The notes beneath the pieces are model-generated. The model had not been told where the DNA came from. It saw only the letters and a list, made by a program, of their open reading frames with translations, and ran no database searches. From the NCBI RefSeq assembly GCF_017939745.1, contig NZ_JAGKQQ010000001.1:2790001-2854000 (forward strand): a stretch of DNA of 64,000 nucleotides, in the 5' to 3' direction. The DNA is from Gemmata palustris. Lineage in GTDB: Bacteria; Planctomycetota; Planctomycetia; Gemmatales; Gemmataceae. The position numbers were made by a program, and so were the translations under genes. Positions within the stretch are counted from its first letter, which is position 1; each line of letters starts with the position of its first letter. This document shows positions 24,371 through 33,164 of this stretch, piece after piece.

Positions 24371-25882
24371 CTCGCCCGTTCCCTCCAGGCTCCGCAACAG
24401 TCCGGCGGCCTTGTGCAGCGTTTCTTCGTACTCGCGTGCGGGGTCACTATCGGCCACGATTCCCCCGCCCACGGGGAACTGCACCCACCCGCGGCCCGCG
24501 GTGAACGTCCGGATCAGGATATTCGTGTCCATCGCGCCGTCGAACCCGATCCAGCCGAGGCTGCCACAGTACGGCCCGCGTGCGGTCGGTTCCAGCTCCG
24601 CGATGATCTCCATTGCCCGCACTTTCGGCGCGCCCGTCACGCTCCCACCGGGAAACGTCGCTCGGAGCAAATCGAGCGGATCGAGACCCGCGCGGAGTTT
24701 CCCGCGAACTTCCGAAACGAGGTGGTGTACAAAACGGAACGTTTCCACTTCGCACACGCGCGGCACCTTCACCGACCCGAACTCACAAACCCGGCCGATG
24801 TCGTTGCGGAGCAGGTCCACGATCATCACGTTTTCGGCCCGGTCCTTCGGGCTGGAGGAGAGATCGCGGATCAGGGCCGCGTCCTCTTCGGGCGTCTTCC
24901 CGCGCGGGCGCGTGCCCTTGATCGGTCGCGTTTCGACTGCGCCGTCGGGGTGGACACGCAAGAAGCGTTCCGGCGACGCGCTGAGGATCTGGAACTCGCC
25001 GAGGTCGAAGTACCCCGCAAATGGCGCCGGGTTGAGAGCACGCAGCCGGCCGTAGAGTTCGAGCGGGTGCTCGCGGAGCGGCGCGAGTAACCGCTGCGAC
25101 AGATTCACCTGGAAGCAATCGCCCGCGTGGACATATTCGACTGCGCGCCGGACTGCGGCTTCGTAACCGGCGCGGTCGAAGTTGCTCGTGACCCCGGGGA
25201 AACCGGGAAGCGGGTATTGCGGTTCGAGTAGGATGTCATTCGCCGGATTATCGCACCCCAAAAAGTCTGTGACAGCAGGCTGCGTGTGTTCGGATCGCAA
25301 TAAGCGAAGTACCTCATGGAGCCGCTTCTCGCGTCGACGCTTTCGCGTACCCCGATCCGACTCGGGATAGCCGTGGGAGAGAAGCCACGCACGGTTCTGC
25401 TCATGGTCGAAGCTGATGACCCAATCGTAAATTCCGAGGGCCTCGTCCGGCGAGTCAATATCGCGATAACGACGCGACCCATCCAGTCGCGCCTCAAATG
25501 CCCCACCCAACTCGTACCCGAGCAGTGCAGCAATACCGCCTTGAAATGGCGGCAAATTCGGTACGGCTGCGACTTTCCACGCTGCGAGTTGGGACGACAG
25601 TTGCGTAAACCGCGGGAAGAGGGACCGTTTCGGGGCCTCCAACGCATAGGGTGGAAACAATTCGGCAGTGTCCCACCCCGGTGGATCGGCGCTCACATAC
25701 GAATAGCGCCCGCGGTCGGCGTGCTTTTCGGCGGAGTCGAGGAACAGCAAGTGCGGGAGGTGCGATAGCTTGCGTGCGACGGCCCACGGGTCCGGGGGCG
25801 GAACGAGTTCGACCGCGAGTGGACCGCCCGGCGCTGTCGGCACGGGCACCGCGTCGAACTGGAGTGAGGGGCCGGGGTCCAT
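24347..25882 (-). CDS. pabB: aminodeoxychorismate synthase component I
   Basis: About 511 residues of the chorismate-binding family. The motif PIKGTRPR, with lysine rather than the alanine of anthranilate synthase, marks it as the p-aminobenzoate enzyme: the lysine is the nucleophile in E. coli PabB. Also present are GDCFQVNLSQR, SASPERFLRV, DLLRNDIGRV and PVGGGIVADSDPAREYEET. It makes 4-amino-4-deoxychorismate from chorismate and ammonia; the glutaminase and lyase partners are not in this window. The ATG at 25882 is chosen over a GTG 11 codons upstream, though neither has a ribosome site. pABA serves folate and, here, probably beta-RFAP synthesis by the downstream gene. Confidence 0.92.
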   Translation of the reverse strand: MDPGPSLQFDAVPVPTAPGGPLAVELVPPPDPWAVARKLSHLPHLLFLDSAEKHADRGRYSYVSADPPGWDTAELFPPYALEAPKRSLFPRFTQLSSQLAAWKVAAVPNLPPFQGGIAALLGYELGGAFEARLDGSRRYRDIDSPDEALGIYDWVISFDHEQNRAWLLSHGYPESDRGTRKRRREKRLHEVLRLLRSEHTQPAVTDFLGCDNPANDILLEPQYPLPGFPGVTSNFDRAGYEAAVRRAVEYVHAGDCFQVNLSQRLLAPLREHPLELYGRLRALNPAPFAGYFDLGEFQILSASPERFLRVHPDGAVETRPIKGTRPRGKTPEEDAALIRDLSSSPKDRAENVMIVDLLRNDIGRVCEFGSVKVPRVCEVETFRFVHHLVSEVRGKLRAGLDPLDLLRATFPGGSVTGAPKVRAMEIIAELEPTARGPYCGSLGWIGFDGAMDTNILIRTFTAGRGWVQFPVGGGIVADSDPAREYEETLHKAAGLLRSLEGTGERPVSAGR

Positions 25883-25968
25883 ACAGTGAAGTATACAGCG
25901 CGCGTCCGGTGGCACACTGCGAGCCAGTGATGACCTCCCATGCAGAAAAAGAACTTTGACAGGATTTA

Positions 25969-27034
25969 GGTGTTACGCAGTGCAGCGTTTTTGGTCCTTG
26001 CGCGAGCGGCTCGTTGGGCCTACGATCGTGTCATGAGCGTGCCCAAGGTGTTTCCGCGTGACTACATCGAGTTCTTGATCGCGACCCCGAAGGCGTGCTC
26101 GGGAACGGAGGCCGCGCGGGTGCAACCGGAACAACCGGACCCACCGGCCCACGACGCGTTTACCCGACTGCTGACCCGGTTGGAACCCGATCCCGACACC
26201 CTCTGGGCCGACGCGCAAGCCCAGGTCCGGCGGGACGACGGGGTTCTCGTCGTGGACGACTCGACCCTGGACAAGCCGTATGCCCGGTCCATCGAATTGG
26301 TCACCCGACACTGGTCCGGCAAGCACCGCGCGGTGGTCCAGGGGATCAACCTGGTGTCCCTGCTGTGGACCGATGGGGACCGACACATCCCGTGCGACTA
26401 CCGCGTGTACGACAAGGCCGATGCTCGGACCAAGAACGATCACTTCGGGGACATGATTCGGACCGCCTACGCGCGGGGTTCGCCCCTCGGTGCGTGGTGT
26501 TCGACGGCTGGTATAGCAGCCTGGAGAACCTGAAGTTGATCCGCAACTGCGGGTGGACGTGGCTCACCCGGCTCAAGTCGAATCGGCTGGTGAACCTCGA
26601 CCGTCGGGGCACGCGAGCCCTAGCGGACACGGCCATTGCAGCCACGGGCACGGAGGTGTGGTTGCCCGGGTTCGGGTTGGTGAAGGTATTCGGGATTGCC
26701 ACCCCAAACGGTGGCACCGTGTACTGGGCCACCAACGACCTGGGGATGGGCGACCTGACGCGGTTGCAATTCGCCGACTTCTCCTGGGCCATCGAGCACT
26801 ACCACCGGGGCATCAAGCAATGCACCGGCGTCGAGAGGTGTCAGTGCCGCACCGCCCGAGCCCAGCGGAACCACATCGGGCTCGCCCTGCGTGCCTTCCT
26901 GCGGTTCGAGGCCCATTGCTTCGCAACCGGTATCAGTTGGATTGAAGCCAAGACCGCAATCATCCGGGACGCCGTCCGAGCCTACCTCGCACGCCCCTGT
27001 ATTGGCTTCCCAAGCCATCGCACTGCGTAACAAC
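25969..27034 (+). mobile_element. insertion sequence, IS701/IS4-superfamily type
   Basis: Terminal inverted repeats GGTGTTACGCAGTGC (25969-25983) and GTTGTTACGCAGTGC (complement of 27020-27034) match at 14 of 15 positions and enclose one transposase gene. The element is about 1.07 kb. Both flanks are pieces of the same dispersed 'gacaggatt' repeat (left TTGACAGGATTTA, right AGGATTAACAGGATCGACAGG), so it has inserted into that repeat. A clear target duplication was not found. Confidence 0.85.
26033..27030 (+). pseudogene. DDE transposase, frameshifted
   Basis: The first part (from MSVPKVFPRDYIEFLIATPKA) holds the first catalytic Asp in VLVVDDSTLDKPYA. The frame then shifts by one base near 26475-26478, where a run of four G stands in place of the five needed. 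The rest continues in the next frame with VVFDGWYSSLENLK (second Asp) and ADFSWAIEHYHRGIKQ (Glu). If the run were GGGGG the product would be a full-length transposase of about 332 residues. Whether the break is real or a base-call error cannot be told here; nearby genes carry the same kind of lesion. Confidence 0.85.
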
Positions 27035-27035
27035 T

Positions 27036-27114
27036 GAGGATTAACAGGATCGACAGGATTCAAAAACAACCGTGCGTGGTCTTGATCCGGTTGATCCTGT
27101 TAATCCTGTCAAAA
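27036..27114. repeat. 'gacaggatt' dispersed inverted repeat, interrupted by the IS
   Basis: AGGATTAACAGGATCGACAGG on one side and GATCCTGTTAATCCTGTC on the other form an imperfect palindrome. The same motif stands to the left of the insertion sequence (25954-25967) and again at 30885-30964. Confidence 0.75.
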
Positions 27115-27250
27115 ATGTTTCTTTGCATTTCACCGGCCGGCTTACACCGGCCGTTCGCCGACACATCAGGCGAATGCGCTCTCGACTGGCTCGGAGCCCG
27201 GACGCGCTTATACTTACGACGCCCACCACACCTCTCGGCGGGTCCGTCAC

Positions 27251-27911
27251 ATGAACGAAGACGCGCTCCGCGGCTTCACCGGCGCCGTCCGGCTGTTCCC
27301 CTCCCGAACCTCGTGCTGTTCCCGCACGTCGTGCAGGGGTTGCACATTTTCGAGCCGCGGTACCGGCAAATGGCCGCCGACGCGCTCGCGGGCGACGGAC
27401 TGATTGCGATGGCGCTCCTGCGCCCGGATCAGGACGAACCGGCCGACTGGCCCCGATCGAACCGGTCGTGTGCATCGGCCAGATTGTGTGGTCCGAGAAG
27501 CTCGCGGACGGGAAGTACAACTTGCGCCTCCGCGGGGTGAGCCGCGCCCGCATCGTCGCGGAGCTGGACCACGAAGTGCTCTACCGCACGGCCCGCGTGG
27601 AACTCATACCCGAGACCGCCCCGGACGACCTCGCGCGACTCACACACCTCCGCCGCACCCTCGCGTCGGCCGTGCTCCCGCGGTTCGACGGGGACGCGCC
27701 CGCGAAGCGGCAACTCGAAGAACTCTTCGACGGCGACATGCCACTGGGCCAGGTCTGCGATGCTCGCGTTTCGCGCCGCTACCGGTCGAACTGAAAAATC
27801 GCTCCTCGCGGAACCGCACGCGGACCGGCGCGCGACGGCGATCGCGGACGCGCTGCGCGTCTCGGCCGCCCGCGCCGACCGCCCGTTCCCCCGCCGTTTA
27901 GTGCGAATTAG
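27251..27911 (+). pseudogene. LON-substrate-binding-domain protein, several frameshifts
   Basis: Read across frames the product is MNEDALRGFTGAVRLFP, then LPNLVLFPHVVQGLHIFEPRYRQM...GDGLIAMALLRPDQDEP, then CIGQIVWSEKLADGKYNLRLRGVSRARI and on to DADRRATAIADALR-like sequence. This is the PUA-like N-terminal domain of Lon, found as a stand-alone protein. Frame changes occur near 27298 and 27451 (C-runs of four where five restore the frame), near 27760-27790 and near 27888. Adding one C at the last site gives a TAG at 27909. The intact gene would encode about 220 residues. Decay and sequence error are both possible. Confidence 0.75.
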
Positions 27912-27996
27912 TACCCGGGGTTTCGTGTTTCGTATAACTCACCCCACGGTCATTGGCTGAAGGCCGACAACTAGCACTCTCCCAGGAGAACTCACA

Positions 27997-28513
27997 ATGG
28001 CACGCACCGTCACGTTCAAGGGCGACCCGATCGAACTGGCAGGTAACGAACTGAAGCCCGGCGACACCGCACCGAACTACACCGGGCTACAAGGGCTCAA
28101 AACCCTCGTCACACTCGCGGACACCCCGGCCAAGGCCCGGCTGTTCAGCGTGGTGCCGTCGCTCGATACCGGCGTGTGCAGCATGCAGACCAAGAAGTTC
28201 GACGAGGGCATCAAGGCGCTCGGCGACGGGGTCGCGTGCTACACGGTGAGCCTCGACCTCCCGTTCGCGCAAGGCCGGTTCTGCACGGCCGGGCGTTTCG
28301 ACGATGAAGACCGTGTCGGACGTTCACGACCACTCGTTCGGCAAGAACTGGGGCGTTCTGATCGAGAAGGGTCTGCCGCTGAAATTGCTCACGCGGGCCG
28401 TGTTCGTCGTCGATGGGGCCGGGAAGGTGACCTACGCCGAGTACGTCCCCGAAGTGACCAACCACCCGAACTACGACGCCGCTCTCGCAGCACTGAAAGC
28501 TGCCGCGAAGTAA
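27997..28513 (+). pseudogene. tpx: thiol peroxidase, frameshifted
   Basis: The N-terminal 98 residues match Tpx peroxiredoxins: ARTVTFKGDPIELAG, then SVVPSLDTGVCSMQTKKFDE, which contains the peroxidatic Cys, and [12 protein letters not shown] with the resolving Cys. The frame breaks just after FCTA near 28298, where about two bases are missing, and resumes as [23 protein letters not shown] to the stop at 28513. Intact, it would be the usual 170-residue enzyme that reduces lipid and hydrogen peroxides using thioredoxin. AGGAGA precedes the ATG. A strong terminator follows. Confidence 0.85.
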
Positions 28514-28530
28514 CGCGCTGACGAAATCAG

Positions 28531-28577
28531 AGCGTCCGCGGGCGAGAAGACCTCTTCTCGCCCGCGGACGCTTTGTT
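28531..28577 (+). terminator. rho-independent terminator after tpx
   Basis: A perfect 20-bp stem (28531-28550 AGCGTCCGCGGGCGAGAAGA with 28553-28572) and a 2-nt loop, then TTGTT. It begins 17 nt past the tpx stop codon. The T-tract is short, but the stem is very stable. No gene lies between here and 28813. Confidence 0.85.
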
Positions 28578-28812
28578 CGCACATATCCTTTTTACAATTC
28601 AACATTCCGCTCCCCATCTTGCCCATTCCCACCGGAAGATGGCGAAGCACGGCCGAATGTGCAGGCTCTACCGCTTGTAGCGACTGCTACTGGCTGTCCC
28701 GGTTGCGCAGCGACTTAAAACGGTTTGTGCGGCGATTGGCACGAATTACTCTGATGTAGACGCACGCCCACGCCCGGGGCGCCGAGAACACGCACCACCT
28801 GGAGATCGCACC

Positions 28813-29779
28813 ATGAACCTGACCCGATGCGCGGGGCTCGCCCTGGCCCTCGGCTCCGCCCCGCGGTGCCGACCCGCGCCACCGCCGCCTGGGACAACGT
28901 GTTTCAAGTGTGCTGTAACGACTGCACAACAAGCCGCGGGCCAGCTACTACGCCGCCCCGGAAGCGTGCCCCCAACCGTGCCCGCAGCCGGAAATGCGGG
29001 TCAGCTACGTGCAGCGGAGCTACTACCAGCCGGTCACCGAGTACGTCCGCAAGAGCTACTACGAGCCGGTGACGAAGAAGGTGACGAGCTACTACTACGA
29101 GCCGGTCACCGAGTACAAGTACAGCACCTACTACGACCCCTGCACCGGGTGCCGCAGAAGGTCTGCACCCCGACGACGGCGTACAAACTGCGCAGCCAGT
29201 GCAACTCGGTGACGAGCTACGTCGAGCGGTGCGATGGTGCCCGTGACCTCGCTGAGCAGGTCAACTACCAGCAGCCGGTGGTGAGCTACTACTACCCGCC
29301 GGCCCCGACCGGCACGAGCTACTACTATCCGCTGCCGCCGATGGGCGCGCCGAGCGGCCCGACCGTCGAGCAGTTCCGCGAGAACGCGCCGGGCGTGATG
29401 CCCAAGAGCGGCTCCGACAACCTGCCCCGACGAAGCTGCCGACCGGCGACCCGGACAACCCTAACATGTCGAACCCGCGCCCGAGCACCGCGAAGGTGCG
29501 CCCGGAGCGCACGGTCAGCCGCAGCAGCGTCGTGTCGGTGCGGGGAAATCGTCCTGAACGATCAGATCACCCCGGGCCGGGGCGAAGATCGTGTTCATGA
29601 ACGCGGACAAGCCGGGCCAGAAGCAGTACACGACCGCCAACGCCTTCGGCGAGTTCGACCTGCGCCTGCCGGCCGGGGACTGGTACCTGTACGTCGGCGA
29701 GGGCGCCCAGGCGACGTACCACAAGAAGATCAGCGTCGGCGACCGCGACACCGTCGATTACAAAGTCGTGAGCCGCTAA
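28813..29779 (+). pseudogene. Tyr-rich secreted protein with YYxPVT repeats, several frameshifts
   Basis: The parts, in order across frames, are: a signal peptide (MNLTRCAGLALALGSA...PTRATA), WDNVFQVCCNDC, a repeat region RVSYVQRSYYQPVTEYVRKSYYEPVTKK with further YYYEPVTEYKYSTYYDP, a Pro/Ser-rich linker with SYYYPPAPTGTSYYYPLPP, and a C-terminal carboxypeptidase-regulatory-like domain (EIVLNDQIT...NAFGEFDLRLPAGDWYLYVGEG). At least five frame changes are needed. Planctomycetes encode many such Tyr-rich exported proteins, possibly cell-surface components. An intact gene would encode about 320 residues. Confidence 0.75.
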
Positions 29780-29833
29780 CCGAACGATTGACCGCGAACC
29801 CTGCCCGCGAGGGCGGCGGGTAAATGACCAAAC

Positions 29834-29910
29834 CCCTGGGACCGCGGGCATCTTGCCCGCTCTTTATTGCATAAAGCAGAAGAGCGGGCAAGATGCCCGC
29901 GGTCCCAGGG
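29834..29910. repeat. perfect 30-nt inverted repeat
   Basis: Arms at 29834-29863 (CCCTGGGACCGCGGGCATCT, then TGCCCGCTCT) and 29881-29910 pair without mismatch around a 17-nt AT-rich loop and are followed by TTTT. It lies between the convergent Tyr-rich and rsmA genes and could end transcription in both directions. The GCGGGCAAGATGCCCGC core is itself palindromic and is a widespread intergenic repeat motif. Confidence 0.88.
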
Positions 29911-29939
29911 TTTTACCTCCCCCTCGCGGGCGGGTTCAC

Positions 29940-30851
29940 CTAACCGAATACCGCGCTCAATCGCAGGTGCTGTTCCAGGTCCAGCGATTCGCTCCGCACG
30001 GTACCGTCAATTCCCAGCTCGGCGAGCTTCGCGTCCACGTCCTTCTTGTCGCGCGCCCCGGACGGCCAGCCGATGAGCGCCTGGCGCAAGTTCTTCCGCC
30101 GGTGAACGTACAGGTCGCGCAGGAACACGCGGAACTTCTTCACGTCACCGACTTTCGCCCGCTTCTCGGCGTTGGGCTTGATGAGCACGATCGCGGAATC
30201 GACTTTGGGGCGCGGGTGGAAGTTCTTGGGGAGCACCTTCCGCACGGTCTCCACGTCCGCGACGCTCTGCACGAGAACCGAGAGCGCGTTGTAGTCTTTG
30301 GTGTTCGGCACCGCGCGCATGCGCTCCGCGATCTCCCACTGCACCATCACCACCATGCGCTCGATGTCGGTCCGGGTAATCAGCAAGTTGCTGATGAGCG
30401 GCGTGGCGATCACATACGGCAGGTTCGCGACGAGCTTCTTGCGCGTGCAGTTCGCGCCCGCCACCGCTTCGTCCCAGGCGACGAGCATGTCGGGGTTCAG
30501 TTCGTTCTTCTTCGCGAGCGCGTCGCCGAAAACGAACTTCACGTTCTGGCGCGCGCCGACGACCTCCTTCGCGACCGGCTGGAGCGCGCGGTCGATTTCC
30601 ACCGTGACGACCACGCCCGCTTCGTCCGCGAGTCGCGCGGTGAGCGAGCCGGTACCGGTGCCGACCTCCAGGACCGCGTCGCTCCGATCGAGTTCCGCGG
30701 TGCGGACGATCAGATCGAGCAAGTTCAAGTCGATGAGGAAGTTCTGGCCGAGCTTGCTCTTGGCTTCCAACCCATAGGCTTCAAAGAGCCCGTGCAGGTA
30801 CGAGAGCGTTTGACGCGGGGAGGGATCGGAAGATTGCAGGGGGTCTGACAT
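29940..30851 (-). CDS. rsmA: 16S rRNA (adenine1518-N6/adenine1519-N6)-dimethyltransferase
   Basis: 303 residues of the KsgA/RsmA family, which dimethylates two adjacent adenines near the 3' end of 16S rRNA using S-adenosylmethionine. Visible are QNFLIDLNLLDLIV, the SAM-binding loop VLEVGTGTGSLTARLA, and the acceptor-adenine motif in VANLPYVIATPLI (NLPY). The C-terminal helical domain is present and the length is normal. It is followed by the riboflavin synthase gene's 5' region on the same strand, 140 bp away across a repeat, so shared transcription is uncertain. Confidence 0.96.
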   Translation of the reverse strand: MSDPLQSSDPSPRQTLSYLHGLFEAYGLEAKSKLGQNFLIDLNLLDLIVRTAELDRSDAVLEVGTGTGSLTARLADEAGVVVTVEIDRALQPVAKEVVGARQNVKFVFGDALAKKNELNPDMLVAWDEAVAGANCTRKKLVANLPYVIATPLISNLLITRTDIERMVVMVQWEIAERMRAVPNTKDYNALSVLVQSVADVETVRKVLPKNFHPRPKVDSAIVLIKPNAEKRAKVGDVKKFRVFLRDLYVHRRKNLRQALIGWPSGARDKKDVDAKLAELGIDGTVRSESLDLEQHLRLSAVFG

Positions 30852-30884
30852 ACAACTCCGGGCGAACGGTCGCGGAACGAAGAG

Positions 30885-30964
30885 TTTTTGACAGGATTCA
30901 CAAGATGAACAGGATTAATTCAAAACGCCGTCGTTTGTTTTAATCCGGTTCAGCCTGTCAAAAC
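30885..30964. repeat. 'gacaggatt' dispersed inverted repeat, intact copy
   Basis: TTTTTGACAGGATTCACAAG... on the left pairs imperfectly with ...GGTTCAGCCTGTCAAAA on the right. It lies in the 137-bp gap between the minus-strand riboflavin synthase and rsmA genes. This is the uninterrupted counterpart of the copy split by the insertion sequence. Confidence 0.8.
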
Positions 30965-30988
30965 GCTCGACCTCAGCGCGCGGTTCGC

Positions 30989-31591
30989 CTAAATAGTGAT
31001 ACTGGTTCGCTTGAACAACTTTTGTACGTGTTTTGCGAGCAGATCGAACTCCAAGTTCACGGCATCGCCCGCTTTCTTGAACCCGAGCGTGGTGTGTGCC
31101 CACGTGTGCGGGATCAGCATGATGCTGAACCGGTCGGGCTGAACGTCCACGAGCGTGAGGCTCACGCCGTCCACGGCGATCGAACCCTTCGCGACGAGCA
31201 GATCCTCGAATTCCGGCGGGAACCCGAACCAGACCGTCAGCCACTCGCCGGTCACCACTTCTTCCAGCACGTGCCCGACGCAATCGACGTGGCCGCTCAC
31301 GAAGTGCCCGCCGAGCATATCGCCCACGCGGAGCGCGCGCTCCAGGTTCACCCGGTCCCCGACCGCGAGCCGGCCGAGGGTCGTTTTCACCAGCGTTTCC
31401 GGCCCGACTTCAAAGTCGAACGTGTCGCCATCGCGCGCGACGACCGTGAGGCACGCCCCGCACACCGAGACGCTTTCGCCCAGTTGCAGCGCGGGCGCGA
31501 GGCCGGGTTCGGCGATGCGCAACCGGCGCCCGCCCTGCCCGTCTACAACTCCACGAACTTCTCCCAGTGCCTGCACGAGACCGGTGAACAT
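30989..31591 (-). CDS. ribE: riboflavin synthase, alpha subunit
   Basis: 200 residues with the two lumazine-binding repeats that mark the enzyme: MFTGLVQALGEV with GESVSVCGACLTVV in the first half and GGHFVSGHVDCVG with GSIAVDGVSLTLVDV in the second. It makes riboflavin and a pyrimidine from two molecules of 6,7-dimethyl-8-ribityllumazine. The ATG at 31591 gives the universal MFTG start, so the open frame 19 codons longer is rejected. No other riboflavin genes and no FMN riboswitch were seen nearby. Confidence 0.96.
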   Translation of the reverse strand: MFTGLVQALGEVRGVVDGQGGRRLRIAEPGLAPALQLGESVSVCGACLTVVARDGDTFDFEVGPETLVKTTLGRLAVGDRVNLERALRVGDMLGGHFVSGHVDCVGHVLEEVVTGEWLTVWFGFPPEFEDLLVAKGSIAVDGVSLTLVDVQPDRFSIMLIPHTWAHTTLGFKKAGDAVNLEFDLLAKHVQKLFKRTSITI

Positions 31592-31693
31592 AGAGAATCT
31601 GCGTAAGATTACGGCTTTAGCGCGGTTGGACGCACGCACGCGCCACAACGAACCGATACAAAATACGGAGTCATTCTAGCAGAGGATTTGCTG

Positions 31694-32698
31694 ATGGGGA
31701 TGTTGGACCACTGGCAACCGGTCCTGATGAGCCGTCGTTTGCGCCACAAGCCCGTGGGCGTGCTGGTGGCCGGTGCTCCCGTGGCGCTGTTCCGCACCTC
31801 GGACGGACGGGCCGCGGCGCTCTCCGACGTGTGCCCGCACCGGCGCCTGAAACTCAGCGCCGGGGACGTGGTCGGTGACCGGCTCCGGTGCAAGTACCAC
31901 GGGTGGACATTCGACGCCTGCGGAAACGGCGAGAGCCCCGCCACGCCGAAAATGACGACCTGCATGACGAGCTTCGACGTGCGCGAAGAGCACGGGCTGG
32001 TCTGGCTGAAGTCGCGTGACAGTTCTCCAGAGTTCCCGGTAGTCGACCCGCAAGGGTATTTTCCGATCTGCACGCTCGAACATACAGTTCCGGCCCCGCT
32101 GGAACTCTCAGTCGATAACTTCAACGAAATCGAGCACAGCGGCACCGTTCACGACACCTTCGGCTACGACCTCGACCGCCTGCACGAGGTGAAAGTCGAG
32201 TTCGAGTCGACCGACGACACCGTCCGCGTGACGAACGCCGGCCCCACGAAGCGCCTCAACCGTATTTTCGCCTGGCTGCTCGGGGTGCGCGCCGGCGACA
32301 TCTTCCACGACCACTGGACCACCCGGTTCTCGCCGATGTATTCCGTGTTCGACCACTGGTGGACCAGCCCGGACGGGGCGCGCGAATCGATGGTCCGCTG
32401 GCGCCTCTACATCTTCTTCGTTCCGCAGGACGACAAGACGACGCGCGTGTTCTCGATCACGTTCGCGAAGTCGCGCTACCCCGGCCCGGCCGGTGCGCTG
32501 CGGTTGGCGCGCGGGTTCATGCGCCGCGAAATCGATCGCGAGATCCGCGCGGACGTGACGATGCTCCATCACATGGCTGATTTCGGCACCGGGATCGAGG
32601 GGCTGAAGTTGAGCCGCTTCGACAAGGTACTCGGGTTGACCCGCGAGCGCATCGCCCGTATTTACCGCGGGGTTAAAGGGATTTCTGAACTGCGCTAA
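31694..32698 (+). CDS. Rieske [2Fe-2S] non-haem iron oxygenase
   Basis: 334 residues. The Rieske cluster ligands are CPHRR and CKYHGW with the usual spacing. The catalytic iron site is visible as DNFNEIEHSGTVH (Glu/His..His) in the C-terminal domain, so this is an oxygenase alpha subunit rather than a bare ferredoxin. The layout is closest to VanA/PaO-like hydroxylases; the substrate cannot be told. AGAGGA lies 7 nt before the ATG at 31694. No reductase gene is adjacent. It is divergent from riboflavin synthase. Confidence 0.9.
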   Translation: MGMLDHWQPVLMSRRLRHKPVGVLVAGAPVALFRTSDGRAAALSDVCPHRRLKLSAGDVVGDRLRCKYHGWTFDACGNGESPATPKMTTCMTSFDVREEHGLVWLKSRDSSPEFPVVDPQGYFPICTLEHTVPAPLELSVDNFNEIEHSGTVHDTFGYDLDRLHEVKVEFESTDDTVRVTNAGPTKRLNRIFAWLLGVRAGDIFHDHWTTRFSPMYSVFDHWWTSPDGARESMVRWRLYIFFVPQDDKTTRVFSITFAKSRYPGPAGALRLARGFMRREIDREIRADVTMLHHMADFGTGIEGLKLSRFDKVLGLTRERIARIYRGVKGISELR

Positions 32699-32820
32699 CG
32701 ATTCACGAACAAAACTCGGGTGCCACTTGCTCACCCGAGGTAATCAAAGCGCGCTCCCAGAATCGCGTGATTCGCAGATCGGTTTCGTAATCCGCTCATC
32801 GAACTTTTAACGGCGGCAGT

Positions 32821-33081
32821 ATGATCTTCGCGATGATTCTCTGGGTCAGCGCATTCGTCCTGGGGCCATTCCCCCAAGCCGCTGCCCCGCCGTGGGTCGG
32901 ACTGTCGTCGGATCAGATCGAGAAAATGTTGGGGGAACAAGCCACGGCATCAATGGCCACCGGCGGGACTGAGAACTTGCAAGTGATGCGGTACTATGTG
33001 AACGCGCGGTTGGTCGTGTGGTACGGCGGCCCGGACGGAGTCGCCGTCGCAGTTCATCGGGCCAAAGAGCGGCGCCGCTGA
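32821..33081 (+). CDS. small exported protein of unknown function
   Basis: 86 residues with a signal peptide (MIFAMILWVSAFVLGPFPQAAA) and a short domain (GLSSDQIEKMLGEQA...VMRYYVNARLVVWYGGPDGVAVAVHRA) that reads like a small SmpA/OmlA-like or 'lookup' fold: a helix that binds, then strands. That resemblance is weak. It stands alone between the Rieske and cytochrome genes; there is no clear ribosome site beyond GGCGGC. Confidence 0.55.
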   Translation: MIFAMILWVSAFVLGPFPQAAAPPWVGLSSDQIEKMLGEQATASMATGGTENLQVMRYYVNARLVVWYGGPDGVAVAVHRAKERRR

Positions 33082-33164
33082 GAAGCAGAACACCGAGTTC
33101 TGCAGTTCACGAAAAACGGGAGGCTTTCGCCTCCCGTTCGCGTTGATCCCGTTCTCCGATCGCA

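Noticed and set aside
30850-31590. FMN riboswitch before riboflavin synthase
   Set aside because: The leader of the riboflavin synthase gene is short and shares a 100-bp gap with the Rieske gene; no RFN-element pattern was seen.
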